Position numbers and translations under genes: made by a program. This document shows positions 21,446 through 29,407 of a stretch of 64,000 nucleotides of DNA, one piece after another. The DNA lies in the NCBI GenBank assembly GCA_038210245.1, contig JBBQWW010000006.1, positions 31,210 through 95,209 of the forward strand. Reading direction: 5' to 3'. The DNA comes from Bog-756 sp038210245 (GTDB lineage Bacteria > Actinomycetota > Acidimicrobiia > Acidimicrobiales > RAAP-2). The notes under the pieces were generated by a model. It made no database searches, was not told the origin of the DNA, and was given only the letters and a program-made list of their open reading frames with translations. Position 1 is the stretch's first letter. Each line of letters begins with the position of its first letter.

Positions 21446-21802
21446 CTACCGGCCGACCCCTTCCGCCGCGCACCTGATGCAGCTGAACACACCGGGACGG
21501 GCGGTCAGCCGCTCCGGGGCGATGGGGCCGCCGCAGGACAGGCACACCGCATAGGTCCCGGCCTGGAGGCGGGCCTCGGCCCGGTCCAGCGCCCGTAGAT
21601 GGTCCTCGGCGTCGGCCAACAGGGCGGAGGCGCGGGCCCGTTCGAAGGCGATGGTGGCCCCCTCGGGATCGTGCTCGTCATCGGCGTTGGCATCGGCCGA
21701 CGCGGCCACGATCCCGTCGATCTCCGATCGCAGTGCGGCGGCCCGCTCCGTGGTGGCGACCCGGTCGGCGGCCAGGGCCGCCTCGGCCTCGGGCCTCTCC
21801 AT
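21446..21802 (-). CDS. DksA/TraR-type C4 zinc finger protein
   Basis: A 118-residue protein with an N-terminal coiled-coil (MERPEAEAALAADRV to about residue 80, heptad Ala/Leu pattern) and a C-terminal four-cysteine finger, CLSCGGPI...CIRCA, as in DksA/TraR regulators that enter the RNA polymerase secondary channel. The acidic coiled-coil tip carries DADD-like residues (ADANADDEHD), consistent with that mechanism. I start at the ATG giving MERPEAE because the upstream extension is Arg/Pro-rich and shadows the other strand. It is last in a three-gene minus-strand group after the zinc-ribbon protein. Confidence 0.8.
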   Translation of the reverse strand: MERPEAEAALAADRVATTERAAALRSEIDGIVAASADANADDEHDPEGATIAFERARASALLADAEDHLRALDRAEARLQAGTYAVCLSCGGPIAPERLTARPGVFSCIRCAAEGVGR

Positions 21803-21869
21803 CACCGTCCGACACCACCGGGCTCGCCAGGACCTCCCGGGCGCCCGACCACCGTCGGGTCGAGCGGGT

Positions 21870-22016
21870 TCACGGTGCGGCGACGATCTCGCCGAAGGCC
21901 TCGCACTCGGGGTGCTCACACACGAACCGGGTGTCGAGCACGTGGCCGGCGTCGGCGGGCAGGGCTGTCACCCCGCAGTAGGGACAGATCGGGGCCCGGT
22001 CGTCCTCGACGCTCAC
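21870..22016 (-). CDS. 48-residue zinc-ribbon protein, unrecognised
   Basis: A very short gene starting at GTG that overlaps the stop of the alcohol-dehydrogenase stub as GTGA. The product begins MSVEDDRAPICPYCGVTALP and ends CEHPECEAFGEIVAAP, giving a C-x2-C...C-x4-C pattern that could bind one zinc. Homology is not recognised. Its reality rests on the coupled start, the cysteine spacing and the absence of a better frame. It lies 67 bp upstream of another cysteine-finger gene. Confidence 0.6.
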   Translation of the reverse strand: MSVEDDRAPICPYCGVTALPADAGHVLDTRFVCEHPECEAFGEIVAAP

Positions 22017-22303
22017 GGGTTGGTCAGCACCACCCGGAACCGGGCCGGCCCCGACAACATCCGCTCCCCTGCCCGGGGGGCATCGGCCCGCGGCACGGTC
22101 TCCACCACGGGCCCGGCGATCTCGTGGCCGAGGACGATGGGGTAGGACGCAGCAATCTGGGCGGAGAAGTCGTCGCGGTGGCAGACGCCACAGGCCTCCA
22201 CCCGTACCACCACCTCGCCGCCACCCGACGCCCGCAGCTCCCGGCCGGCCGGCTCCAGGTCGGGCCCGGCGGCCGGCCGGGGCTGGACGTGCATGGAGGT
22301 CAT
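22013..22303 (-). CDS. Stand-alone GroES-like stub of a zinc alcohol dehydrogenase
   Basis: A 96-residue ORF matching only the N-terminal GroES-like domain of zinc-dependent alcohol dehydrogenases: VVVRVEACGVCHRDDF (the Cys zinc ligand), YPIVLGHEIAGPVVETV (the His-Glu ligand pair) and RAGERML. After that the family sequence stops: the structural-zinc lobe and the whole NAD(P)-binding Rossmann domain are missing, replaced by SGPARFRVVLTNP and a stop. It cannot be a working dehydrogenase. A TAGAAC box lies 6 nt before the ATG, and the next small gene is coupled to its stop, so it may still be expressed. It is best read as a remnant or repurposed stub. Confidence 0.6.
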   Translation of the reverse strand: MTSMHVQPRPAAGPDLEPAGRELRASGGGEVVVRVEACGVCHRDDFSAQIAASYPIVLGHEIAGPVVETVPRADAPRAGERMLSGPARFRVVLTNP

Positions 22304-22387
22304 GGTCCCGTTCTACCCGTTCCCGCGCCCCCCCGGCGCACCGGACTCCGGGGAGGCCGGAAGGTGCCGACCGGGACCCGGCCCGAT

Positions 22388-22393
22388 TAGGTT
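22388..22393 (+). promoter_or_regulatory. -10 element (TAGGTT) for the small cysteine protein gene
   Basis: TAGGTT, then TCACCC, then ATG: again a 6-nt gap and no ribosome-binding site, typical of a leaderless mRNA. Confidence 0.45.
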
Positions 22394-22399
22394 TCACCC

Positions 22400-22648
22400 A
22401 TGTCCGACTATGTGATTCCCGATCCGGAACCCAAGGAGATCGACGAGACGCTCTCCATCGAGCTGCGCCACCTGGCCGCCAACGCCGTGCTCAAAGGAAA
22501 GCCGTCCGGCAATGAGAAGTGCGAGAACTGCCTCTACTACCTCGAGCCGTACAACGAACTCTCCTACTGCTGGCATCCCAAGCTCCGCATCCTGGTGGGT
22601 GCCGAATGGTGGTGCCAGTGGTGGGACGCCATCCCTGAGAGTCAGTAG
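22400..22648 (+). CDS. 82-residue four-cysteine protein, possibly HiPIP-like
   Basis: A small acidic cytoplasmic protein with no signal peptide. The C-terminal half has exactly four cysteines in the order C-x2-C-x12-C-x14-C (CENCLYYL, SYCWHPK, EWWCQWW), and the last is embedded in tryptophans. High-potential iron-sulfur proteins show a similar four-Cys order with an aromatic-rich final motif, so a [4Fe-4S] cluster or a zinc site is plausible; neither is proved. The N-terminal half (VIPDPEPKEIDE) is unremarkable. Typical codon use and a clear promoter support it as a real gene. It converges on the DUF5719 gene. Confidence 0.75.
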   Translation: MSDYVIPDPEPKEIDETLSIELRHLAANAVLKGKPSGNEKCENCLYYLEPYNELSYCWHPKLRILVGAEWWCQWWDAIPESQ

Positions 22649-22659
22649 GTCGGCTCGGT

Positions 22660-22685
22660 CGCTCGGCCGGCCTAGCGGCCGAGCG
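22660..22685. terminator. Bidirectional terminator hairpin between convergent genes
   Basis: A perfect 10-bp stem, CGCTCGGCCG and its complement, with a 6-nt loop, placed between the small cysteine protein stop and the DUF5719 stop (which lies in the loop). No U-tract on either side, as is common in GC-rich actinobacteria. Confidence 0.6.
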
Positions 22686-24204
22686 GGAACCCGGTGGACG
22701 AGACGACGCCGGGTGCCCCGGAGGGCCCACTGTCCTCCTCCACCGTGACCGGTTGGCTGGCCGACACGGTGAGTGGGGAGAGCCCGCCCACCTGCTGGGG
22801 CCCAAGTACGACCACCTCCTGAGGGGCCACCGTGAACATGGCCACCGGCCGGGTGGCCCCGAGCACCGTTACCTCGACCTGGGCCGCCGCCGATCCGGAA
22901 TTGGCCACGGCCAGGCTGGACACTCCGGCGTTGGCCGCGCCCGGGGCAGTGGGGATGCCCGGGGCGGGGACCAGCCAGTGGGTGGCCACGGTCGTGGTGG
23001 CCGAGGACGAGCCCCAGACCGGTGGGGTGGACCCCGCCGGGGCCAGCACGGAACGGCCGACCACGATGGGTGCCGAGGCCGTCACCGTCAGGGAGTAGGG
23101 GGTCTGCTGGGGCAGGCCCGGCGTCCCCGAGGCGGCGAAGGCCACGATGGCCACCGGCGGCACCACCACCCGCTGGGGCACCACCGTCCCCGAGGACAGT
23201 CCCAGGGTGATGGTGGCGGTGACCGGGGCGTGTCCCGGATTGGCCAGGTAGAGGTCCACCGTCGACTGGGGGAGGGCCGTGGTCTGGGCCAGGCGCCAGA
23301 TGGTCGACAGCTGGGGCGACCCCAGGCGGAGCGACATGCCTCCGGTGGCGCCGGACGACCACTGCTGGAACTCCGTGCTCACCACGCCGCCGGCCTGGGC
23401 CACCACCAGGGTGGCGATGGCCGCGGCGTTCTGGACGTAGTCACCCACGTTCTCCTCGACCACCTGGCCGGGCGGGATGACCAGGCCCTGGTACTGCTGG
23501 GGGGTCTCGAACCCGTTGTCGGTGATGAACGACACGTTGACCACGGCCTCGGTGGCCCCGGGGTTGTAGAGGGACAGCCCGAGAGCGTTACCGGCCGTCG
23601 TGGCTCCGCCGGCGAACGACCACTGTGAGGCCACCTGGGAGGCGCACGGCGCCGTGCTCCACCCGTTGGGGCCGGCGACCGCCTGGCTGGCCACGACCCC
23701 CCCACCGGAGAAGGTGAAGGTGGTGGCGTTGCTCCCGGCGGGGAGCCCGTCAGCGGGGTTGACGGCGACGCTCCCGAGGGCGGGCACGCTCACCGCACGG
23801 CGCACGGTGGGGACCGCCCCTCCGGCGGCGACCGGGCCCACCGAGGTCATGACCCCGCTGACCACGGCTTGGGTGGCGTTGGTGAGATAGATGGTGGTGG
23901 TGGCCGCGGTGCCCGTCCCCGCAGAGCAGAAGGCCGAGGCGGAGTACGAGCCCACCGGGGCGACGGCCACCCCGTCGGCCACCGACGGGGCCGGGGCCGG
24001 CGACGATGGGCCGACCACGGCACCGATGACGCCGATGACCACCACGGCGGCGACGACGGCCACAAGGGCGGCCATCCGTCCCTGCTCCGGCTCCACCGGG
24101 GTCCGGGTGCGGCGGGCCCGCCACGGGGCCGGTGCGTCGTCGGGCACCGTCCACTCGGGCTCGGTCCAGTCGGGCTCGGTCAGGGAATCGTCCGAGTCGC
24201 TCAC
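22672..24204 (-). CDS. DUF5719 family exported protein
   Basis: A 510-residue protein with one N-terminal membrane anchor (AALVAVVAAVVVIGVIGAVVG, about residues 45-70) preceded by an acidic, Trp-Pro-containing cytoplasmic leader. The rest is extracellular and beta-rich, built from repeated strands such as TTTIYLTNATQAVV, LGLSLYNPGATEAVVNVSF and TVDLYLANPGHAPVTATITL, like stacked immunoglobulin-like domains. This is the DUF5719 family, of unknown function, which accompanies a glycosyltransferase gene in actinobacteria. The GTG start overlaps the stop of the glycosyltransferase gene as GTGA, showing tight coupling and suggesting a joint envelope role. Confidence 0.8.
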   Translation of the reverse strand: MSDSDDSLTEPDWTEPEWTVPDDAPAPWRARRTRTPVEPEQGRMAALVAVVAAVVVIGVIGAVVGPSSPAPAPSVADGVAVAPVGSYSASAFCSAGTGTAATTTIYLTNATQAVVSGVMTSVGPVAAGGAVPTVRRAVSVPALGSVAVNPADGLPAGSNATTFTFSGGGVVASQAVAGPNGWSTAPCASQVASQWSFAGGATTAGNALGLSLYNPGATEAVVNVSFITDNGFETPQQYQGLVIPPGQVVEENVGDYVQNAAAIATLVVAQAGGVVSTEFQQWSSGATGGMSLRLGSPQLSTIWRLAQTTALPQSTVDLYLANPGHAPVTATITLGLSSGTVVPQRVVVPPVAIVAFAASGTPGLPQQTPYSLTVTASAPIVVGRSVLAPAGSTPPVWGSSSATTTVATHWLVPAPGIPTAPGAANAGVSSLAVANSGSAAAQVEVTVLGATRPVAMFTVAPQEVVVLGPQQVGGLSPLTVSASQPVTVEEDSGPSGAPGVVSSTGFPLGR

Positions 24205-27200
24205 GACACCGACCCTCCCACCAACGCCCCGCCGTCGGCGTCCGGGCCGGGGTCCTCCTCTGGAACGTCCGGGGGCCGGTCTCCACTGCCGGGCGGCGAG
24301 ACTCCGCCGGGGCGGAGCCGGGGGCGGCGGAACGGCAGCCGACGCCACGGCCGTCCCCCACCGTCACCGATGAGCAGGACCAGGACGGCCAGCCACGTGA
24401 CGATGGAGACCACCAACGACAGCGGGGCCACCACGCCGCCGTCGAAGCGGAGCGTGCCCGGACCCGCCGCCGTCGCCCGGTAGCGGGCTGCCCAGCCGAA
24501 GGAGGACGAGCGGGGAGCCGGCGGGCCGGACCGGAGGATCAGGTCCCACCGGCCGGCCGGGGCCAAGGCCGCCAGCACGGTGCCGGCGGCCAGCGGGCCG
24601 GAAAAGGAGCGGGAGGCGATGCCCCCCGGGAGCACCGGCACCGCCCCGGGCACCACCCCCGAGCCGGGACTGCCGGCCAGGGGGTCGGGTCGGACGCCGT
24701 CGGGGACCGGGGTGCCGGCGGGGACCTCCGCCCGTTGGGGCAGCCAGTCGCTGTTGAGGTAGACGGTGATACCGGTACCCGAGAGCACGGGGTTGAGATC
24801 CAGCTGCCGGGTGAGGGCCGGGGCCACGTCGGCCGGCACCGGGTACACGGTGGGGTTCTGCTCGCCGTTGATCTCCGGGGCCAGCGAGGTGAGCAGGGCC
24901 ACGTACCGGACCCCGGCCGGCGCCAGCAGGCGGCCCAACTGGTCGGTCTTCCCGGCCCGGGCCAGATCGACGGACGAGGCCAGACCGGCCGCCGGGCCGG
25001 GGCCGGCCGCATTCCACAGCCACCGGGCGTCGGGGCCACCGTTCTCGGAGGTGGCGTAGGCCAACCCGTCCCCGGCCGCCCACGACCCCTGATTGAGGGC
25101 GTTGGTGTCACCCAGCCACAGCACCCGGAACGACCCATCGGCGGCCTTGGCGTGCATCCAAGCCACGGACTGGCTGAAGTCGTTGAGCGGCAGATCCCAG
25201 CGCCCCGGTAGGGCCGAGATGGCCGTGGGCAGGGCCCCGAACACCACCATCACCGACGCCACCACCGTGACCAGCTGGCGCCATCCGAAGTCGGCGGCCC
25301 GGAGGTCCTCCTCGAACGCGGCCACCCCGAGGCCGATGGCGGCGGCCATGGCCACGGCGGCCGGTCCCAGCAGGATCAGGGGATCGATGGCCAGCGGGGC
25401 GGTCCAACCCCGGCCGATGACCCAGGCCACGGCCCAGAAGACCAGGGCGATCGACCAGAACCTCCCGGCCCATCGGAACCGCTCCTCGCGAGCCAGTACC
25501 AGGGGGGCCAAGGCGGCCACGACGAAGCCCCACGCCAGGGGCGAGCCGCCGATGGGCCCGGCGGCGAATCGGAGGAGGGAGGACCACGAGGCGGCCGACG
25601 AGGCAGGGATGGGTACGCCGAATACGGCCATGACGCCCCGTCCGGCCCACAGCACCCCGATCACCCACGGCAGGCAGATGACCGCGGCCACCCCCGTCGA
25701 GGCCAAGGCCAGCCCCAGGGCCCGGCGGGTGGAGGCCAGGTCGCGGAAGAGGGCAGACGAGACCATCAGGGCCAGGGCGGCCAGCACCACCACGATGGCC
25801 GCGGCCGGGACGAACGAGACCATCACCGCCTCGAGGAGGCCGAGGGCCAGGGCACTCCGGGCCCCGGGATGCCGGAGGGTCCAGGCCGCCAATCGCTGTC
25901 GATGCGTGGTGTCGCCGGCCGGGGGCAGGATCGGCGGGTCGGAGGGCTCCGGCCCGGCCGGGCCGGCGGCGGCCGCGTACGGGGCCGTCCCCGTGGCCCG
26001 GAAGAGGCGGACCAGCACCCAGGGGGCACCGGCATAGACCACCAGCGCCCCCCAGTGGCCGAGGGCCAGGGCGTTGTAGGGCAGGGCCACAGCCAGGTAG
26101 GCCAGGCCGGCCACCAGGGCGGCCCGCTGGGAGCCGAAGGGGCGGACGAGTCGCACCACCCCCCAGACCCCGAGCGGGATGCAGGCAAAGATCAGCACCT
26201 TCTGGGCCAGGCCCATGGCCCCCGCCAGCAGGGTGCCCACCAGTCCGGTGAGCAGGAGCCCCGGCGTGGCCGGCGCCGTGGTCCCCACCCCCGACGGGTG
26301 CCAGCCGGCGGCGAACTGGGAGAACGTGGCCGACCAGCTGGGGAAGGGCACGAACTGCCCTACCGCCGGGAGCCTCCCGGTCAGGACTCCCCGGGTCCCG
26401 ATGAGCACGGCCACCACGGCGATGAGCCACACGGTGAGACGCACCCGTCCACTCAGCCGTCCCCTGGCCGGCCGGGAGGCCTCGGCTCCGGCCCCGATCG
26501 GCGGAGTGGCCGGCTCCCGGTCGAGGGCGACGTCGGCGGCCAGCCCGGCGGCGGCCAGCTCGTCGGCGTGGGCACCGTGGAACCCGTGCTGGAACACCCG
26601 TCGGAAGTAGGACGAGAGCCGGGCGCTTCCCCCGACCTGGAGGAGCCGGACCTCCTTGTCGCTGAGCCTGCGGTGGGTCCGAAGCTCCTTGCGCTGGTGT
26701 CGAATCGTCGACAGTCGGCCCAGATTCCACCGCCAGGCCCGCACCACGGCCCGGGCTCGGGCCCGATTGCCGGCCAGCAGCGCCACCACGACCTCGGCGA
26801 CGGCCAGGACCAGCACCTGGGGCACCACCCGGAAGAGGTGGAACCGGCCGTAGCACTTGAACACGGCCAGCAGCTCGTGGCGGCGCTGCAGCTCCTGGAG
26901 CGTCACCGGGGATCGAGTGGAGGGGTCGTCGGGCGCTCCCACCAGGGCCGGGTCGATGGCCCGCGCTCCGGCGGCCAGCTCCTCTAAGTGGCGGACCCGG
27001 GCATCGGGGGCCACGATGATCCGAGCCCCCACCACCTGGGCCCGCCAGGACAAGTCGAGGTCCTCGCCCATGGCCACGATGTCCGGGTCGAACCCGCCGA
27101 GCTCCTCGAACAGGTCGGCCCGGATCAGGATGGCGCCGCCGGGGGCCACGAAGACGTCACGCACGGCATCGTGCTGGCCGTGGTCGATCTCGTGGGGCTG

Positions 27201-27641
27201 CACCCGGTCCACTACCGAGCCGCCCTTGTCGGCGGTCATACCCACGTGGACCAACCGCTCCGGATCGTCCCAGCTGACCACCTTCGGGGTGACGATTCCG
27301 GCGTTCGAGCGGAACGCCTCCTCCACCATCAGGTGGACGGCGTCGGGGAAGAGGGCCACATCGTCGTGGCAGACGAGGAAGTAGTCGGCCCCGTCGACCA
27401 TGGTCCGCACCTCATTGACCGTGGCTCCGAACCCACGGTTCTCGTCGAAACTGCGCACGAAGGCAGTGGGGAGGACACCCGCCACACGGGCGGTCAGGTC
27501 GTCCCCGCTGCCGGCGTCGAGGATGAGTACGGACAGCTCCGCATAGTCCTGGGAAGCGAGAGAAGCCAGCGTCTCCTCGAACCACGGACCCGGATCGTGG
27601 GCGACGAGGACGGCGACGACCGGCGGGGCCAGTGTGTCCAT
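24201..27641 (-). CDS. Giant fusion: GT2 glycosyltransferase plus multi-spanning membrane and extracellular domains
   Basis: A 1146-residue protein. Residues 1-250 are a GT2 (GT-A) domain: VVAVLVAHDPGPWFEETL, ENRGFGATVNEV, the metal site VCHDDVALFPD and the acceptor motif GGFDPDIVAMGEDLDLSWRA. A helical linker and about twelve membrane spans follow (roughly residues 280-830), then an external domain and a final span near residue 1090 with a Pro/Arg-rich tail. Likely role: transfer of a sugar to a lipid-linked or wall glycan, with the membrane half acting as a GT-C-like or export module. It is coupled to the DUF5719 gene. TAGCCT lies 10 nt before the ATG. Confidence 0.8.
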   Translation of the reverse strand: MDTLAPPVVAVLVAHDPGPWFEETLASLASQDYAELSVLILDAGSGDDLTARVAGVLPTAFVRSFDENRGFGATVNEVRTMVDGADYFLVCHDDVALFPDAVHLMVEEAFRSNAGIVTPKVVSWDDPERLVHVGMTADKGGSVVDRVQPHEIDHGQHDAVRDVFVAPGGAILIRADLFEELGGFDPDIVAMGEDLDLSWRAQVVGARIIVAPDARVRHLEELAAGARAIDPALVGAPDDPSTRSPVTLQELQRRHELLAVFKCYGRFHLFRVVPQVLVLAVAEVVVALLAGNRARARAVVRAWRWNLGRLSTIRHQRKELRTHRRLSDKEVRLLQVGGSARLSSYFRRVFQHGFHGAHADELAAAGLAADVALDREPATPPIGAGAEASRPARGRLSGRVRLTVWLIAVVAVLIGTRGVLTGRLPAVGQFVPFPSWSATFSQFAAGWHPSGVGTTAPATPGLLLTGLVGTLLAGAMGLAQKVLIFACIPLGVWGVVRLVRPFGSQRAALVAGLAYLAVALPYNALALGHWGALVVYAGAPWVLVRLFRATGTAPYAAAAGPAGPEPSDPPILPPAGDTTHRQRLAAWTLRHPGARSALALGLLEAVMVSFVPAAAIVVVLAALALMVSSALFRDLASTRRALGLALASTGVAAVICLPWVIGVLWAGRGVMAVFGVPIPASSAASWSSLLRFAAGPIGGSPLAWGFVVAALAPLVLAREERFRWAGRFWSIALVFWAVAWVIGRGWTAPLAIDPLILLGPAAVAMAAAIGLGVAAFEEDLRAADFGWRQLVTVVASVMVVFGALPTAISALPGRWDLPLNDFSQSVAWMHAKAADGSFRVLWLGDTNALNQGSWAAGDGLAYATSENGGPDARWLWNAAGPGPAAGLASSVDLARAGKTDQLGRLLAPAGVRYVALLTSLAPEINGEQNPTVYPVPADVAPALTRQLDLNPVLSGTGITVYLNSDWLPQRAEVPAGTPVPDGVRPDPLAGSPGSGVVPGAVPVLPGGIASRSFSGPLAAGTVLAALAPAGRWDLILRSGPPAPRSSSFGWAARYRATAAGPGTLRFDGGVVAPLSLVVSIVTWLAVLVLLIGDGGGRPWRRLPFRRPRLRPGGVSPPGSGDRPPDVPEEDPGPDADGGALVGGSVS

Positions 27642-27724
27642 CAGGGGTCAGAGGCTATCGGGCCGGAGTGGCCCAGCGGTGAACTCCCAGGTCATCGGGC
27701 TGACACCTGGCAGCGGTCGAGTGC

Positions 27725-27757
27725 TTGCAAATGTATATGTTTCCGTATACACTTGCA
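27725..27757 (+). promoter_or_regulatory. AT-rich promoter overlapped by a large dyad operator
   Basis: TTGCAA (27725-27730), a 17-bp spacer and TACACT (27748-27753) form a near-consensus vegetative promoter for the coiled-coil gene. The same bases form an inverted repeat: TGCAAATGTATA (27726-27737) and TATACACTTGCA (27746-27757), matching at 11 of 12 positions around an 8-bp spacer. A repressor bound there would block RNA polymerase; TGTATA...TATACA half-sites are typical of TetR/AcrR-type regulators (inference). The divergent giant glycosyltransferase starts 84 bp away and could share control. Confidence 0.6.
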
Positions 27758-27818
27758 TTCATCGAGGTCGGGGGCCCTACCCCCGCCCAGTGCAACAGCC
27801 GAGTCGAAGGAGCACCAC

Positions 27819-28250
27819 ATGCCCACCATCAAGAAGCCGGAGATCAAGATGCCGGAGATCAACACCGACATGGCCCGGGCGGCCAAGGACATCGCCGCCG
27901 TGGCCAAGGACGCCACCTACGTGGTCATCGGAGCCGGTGTCCTGGGGTTCCAGCAGGCCCAGGTCCAGCGACAGGAGCTCATGAAGCGGCTGGCCGAGCC
28001 CAAGGCCGGCATCGAGGACCGCGTCACCGCCGCCCGCTCCGACCTCAGTGGTGCCCTCCACACGGTGGACATCACCGTCGAAGGGCTCATGGAGCGGTTC
28101 GAAGAGATGATCGAGCGCCTGGAGGCCGCCGTGGCCCCGCTCGAGGATCGTCTGCCCACCCAGGCCCGCGACCTGGCCAAGCAGGCCCACGTCCAGGCCA
28201 AGGAGGCCCGGTCGCAGATCCGCTCTCGGATCCCGACGGCCGCCGCCTGA
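27819..28250 (+). CDS. 143-residue helical/coiled-coil protein, unrecognised (phasin-like in appearance)
   Basis: A protein of unknown function. It opens with Lys/Pro/Glu repeats (MPTIKKPEIKMPEIN), has a short apolar stretch (ATYVVIGAGVLGFQQAQ, about residues 32-48), then a long amphipathic helix with heptads (GLMERFEEMIERLEAAVAPLEDRL) and a basic Ala/Gln-rich end. The architecture resembles granule- or membrane-associated proteins such as phasins or HbhA, but no homology is claimed. A strong GAAGGAG ribosome-binding site and a 50-60-nt leader set it apart from the leaderless genes around it, and its promoter is by far the most AT-rich site here. Confidence 0.8.
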   Translation: MPTIKKPEIKMPEINTDMARAAKDIAAVAKDATYVVIGAGVLGFQQAQVQRQELMKRLAEPKAGIEDRVTAARSDLSGALHTVDITVEGLMERFEEMIERLEAAVAPLEDRLPTQARDLAKQAHVQAKEARSQIRSRIPTAAA

Positions 28251-28356
28251 CCACCGCGGTCCCGCTCGCCGGCCGAAGGCCCCCGGTCAGCCGACGGCAC
28301 GGCCGGCTCCCTCCCCCGGTCCGGGCCCACCCGGGCTGATCCATCCTGGCCCCATC

Positions 28357-28387
28357 GAGAACGGCCCGCATCGTGCGGGCCGTTCTC
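28357..28387. terminator. Strong terminator hairpin
   Basis: Perfect 14-bp inverted repeat (GAGAACGGCCCGCA and its complement) with a 3-nt TCG loop, between the convergent coiled-coil gene and the GDP-sugar reductase gene. It should end transcripts from both sides. Confidence 0.75.
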
Positions 28388-28432
28388 GGCATACTCGGTC
28401 GGGGCGCTGGAACGGTCAGGGACGCGGGTCGG

Positions 28433-29332
28433 TCACTCCGAATGTTGCTGCCAGTAGGCCAGCACGTCGGCCAGAGTCTCCTCGAGGGGTAGCTCGGGTT
28501 TCCATCCGGTGGCCTGGACCAACCGGGCCGGGTCCCCTCGGAGTACCGGGACCTCCACCGGTCGGACCAGCGACGGATCCGTCTCGAAGGCCAGGGTCGT
28601 GCCGGCCAGGGCGAGGAGCCCGTCGGCGATCTCCCGGATGGCCACGTCACGGCCGGAGCAGACGTTGTACACCTCGCCCGGTCGGCCGGACTCGATCAGC
28701 AGGCGGTAGGCCCGGACCACATCCCGCACGTCGGTGAAGTCACGGCGGGCCGACAGGTTGCCCACCGGGATGGTGGCCGCACCGCGGCGATCGGCCTCGA
28801 CGATGCGCTGGGCCAGGGCCGCCACGGCGAAGTTGGGGGTCTGTCCCGGCCCGATGTGATTGAACGGGCGCACGGTCACGACGTGCTGGCCGTGGCCCAG
28901 GTGGGCCTGGGCCACCACCGCCTCGGCCGCCAGCTTGCTGGCCGCGTACGGAGTCAGTGGCGCAGTGGGTGACTCCTCTCGGAGCGGGAGCTGTCCCGGG
29001 TCGGTCACCGCCCCGTAGACCTCCGCGGAGCTGGTGACCAGCACCCGAGGGTCGGTGCCGCACTGGCGGGCGGCCCCCAGCACCGCGGCGGTACCGATGA
29101 TGTTGACCTCCAGCACCTGCAGAGGCTCCTCCCACGATTGGCCCACATGGGTCAGGGCGGCCAGGTGGTAGACGGCGTCGGGGGCGGCGGCGGTCATGGC
29201 CTCGAGGAGGGCGGAGGGATCCGTGATCTCGACCTCCCGGTCGATGGCGATCACCTCGTCGCCGAGGTCTCGGAGGTGGTCAGCGAGCCAGTGGCCGACA
29301 AAGCCGCGGCCGCCGGTGATGAGGGAGCGCAC
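28433..29332 (-). CDS. NAD-dependent epimerase/dehydratase, GDP-4-keto-6-deoxymannose reductase (Rmd)-like
   Basis: A 299-residue extended short-chain dehydrogenase. It has the nucleotide loop ITGGRGFVGHWLADHL, the LAALTHVGQSW segment, the Ser of VTSSAEVYG and the catalytic YAASK, then RPFNHIGPGQ, which is characteristic of GDP-mannose dehydratase/Rmd enzymes. Rmd makes GDP-D-rhamnose from the GDP-mannose 4,6-dehydratase product; no gmd is in the window, so the assignment stays tentative. It is last in a minus-strand run after three GT4 genes. GTG start; a TAGGGT box 8 nt before it may add a private promoter. Confidence 0.75.
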   Translation of the reverse strand: MRSLITGGRGFVGHWLADHLRDLGDEVIAIDREVEITDPSALLEAMTAAAPDAVYHLAALTHVGQSWEEPLQVLEVNIIGTAAVLGAARQCGTDPRVLVTSSAEVYGAVTDPGQLPLREESPTAPLTPYAASKLAAEAVVAQAHLGHGQHVVTVRPFNHIGPGQTPNFAVAALAQRIVEADRRGAATIPVGNLSARRDFTDVRDVVRAYRLLIESGRPGEVYNVCSGRDVAIREIADGLLALAGTTLAFETDPSLVRPVEVPVLRGDPARLVQATGWKPELPLEETLADVLAYWQQHSE

Positions 29333-29407
29333 GACGGGTCACCCTACCGGCTCACCGGCCGGGCCAGGGTCGTGCCGGGGTCAGGCGCCCGCACGATGCG
29401 ATCGGGC

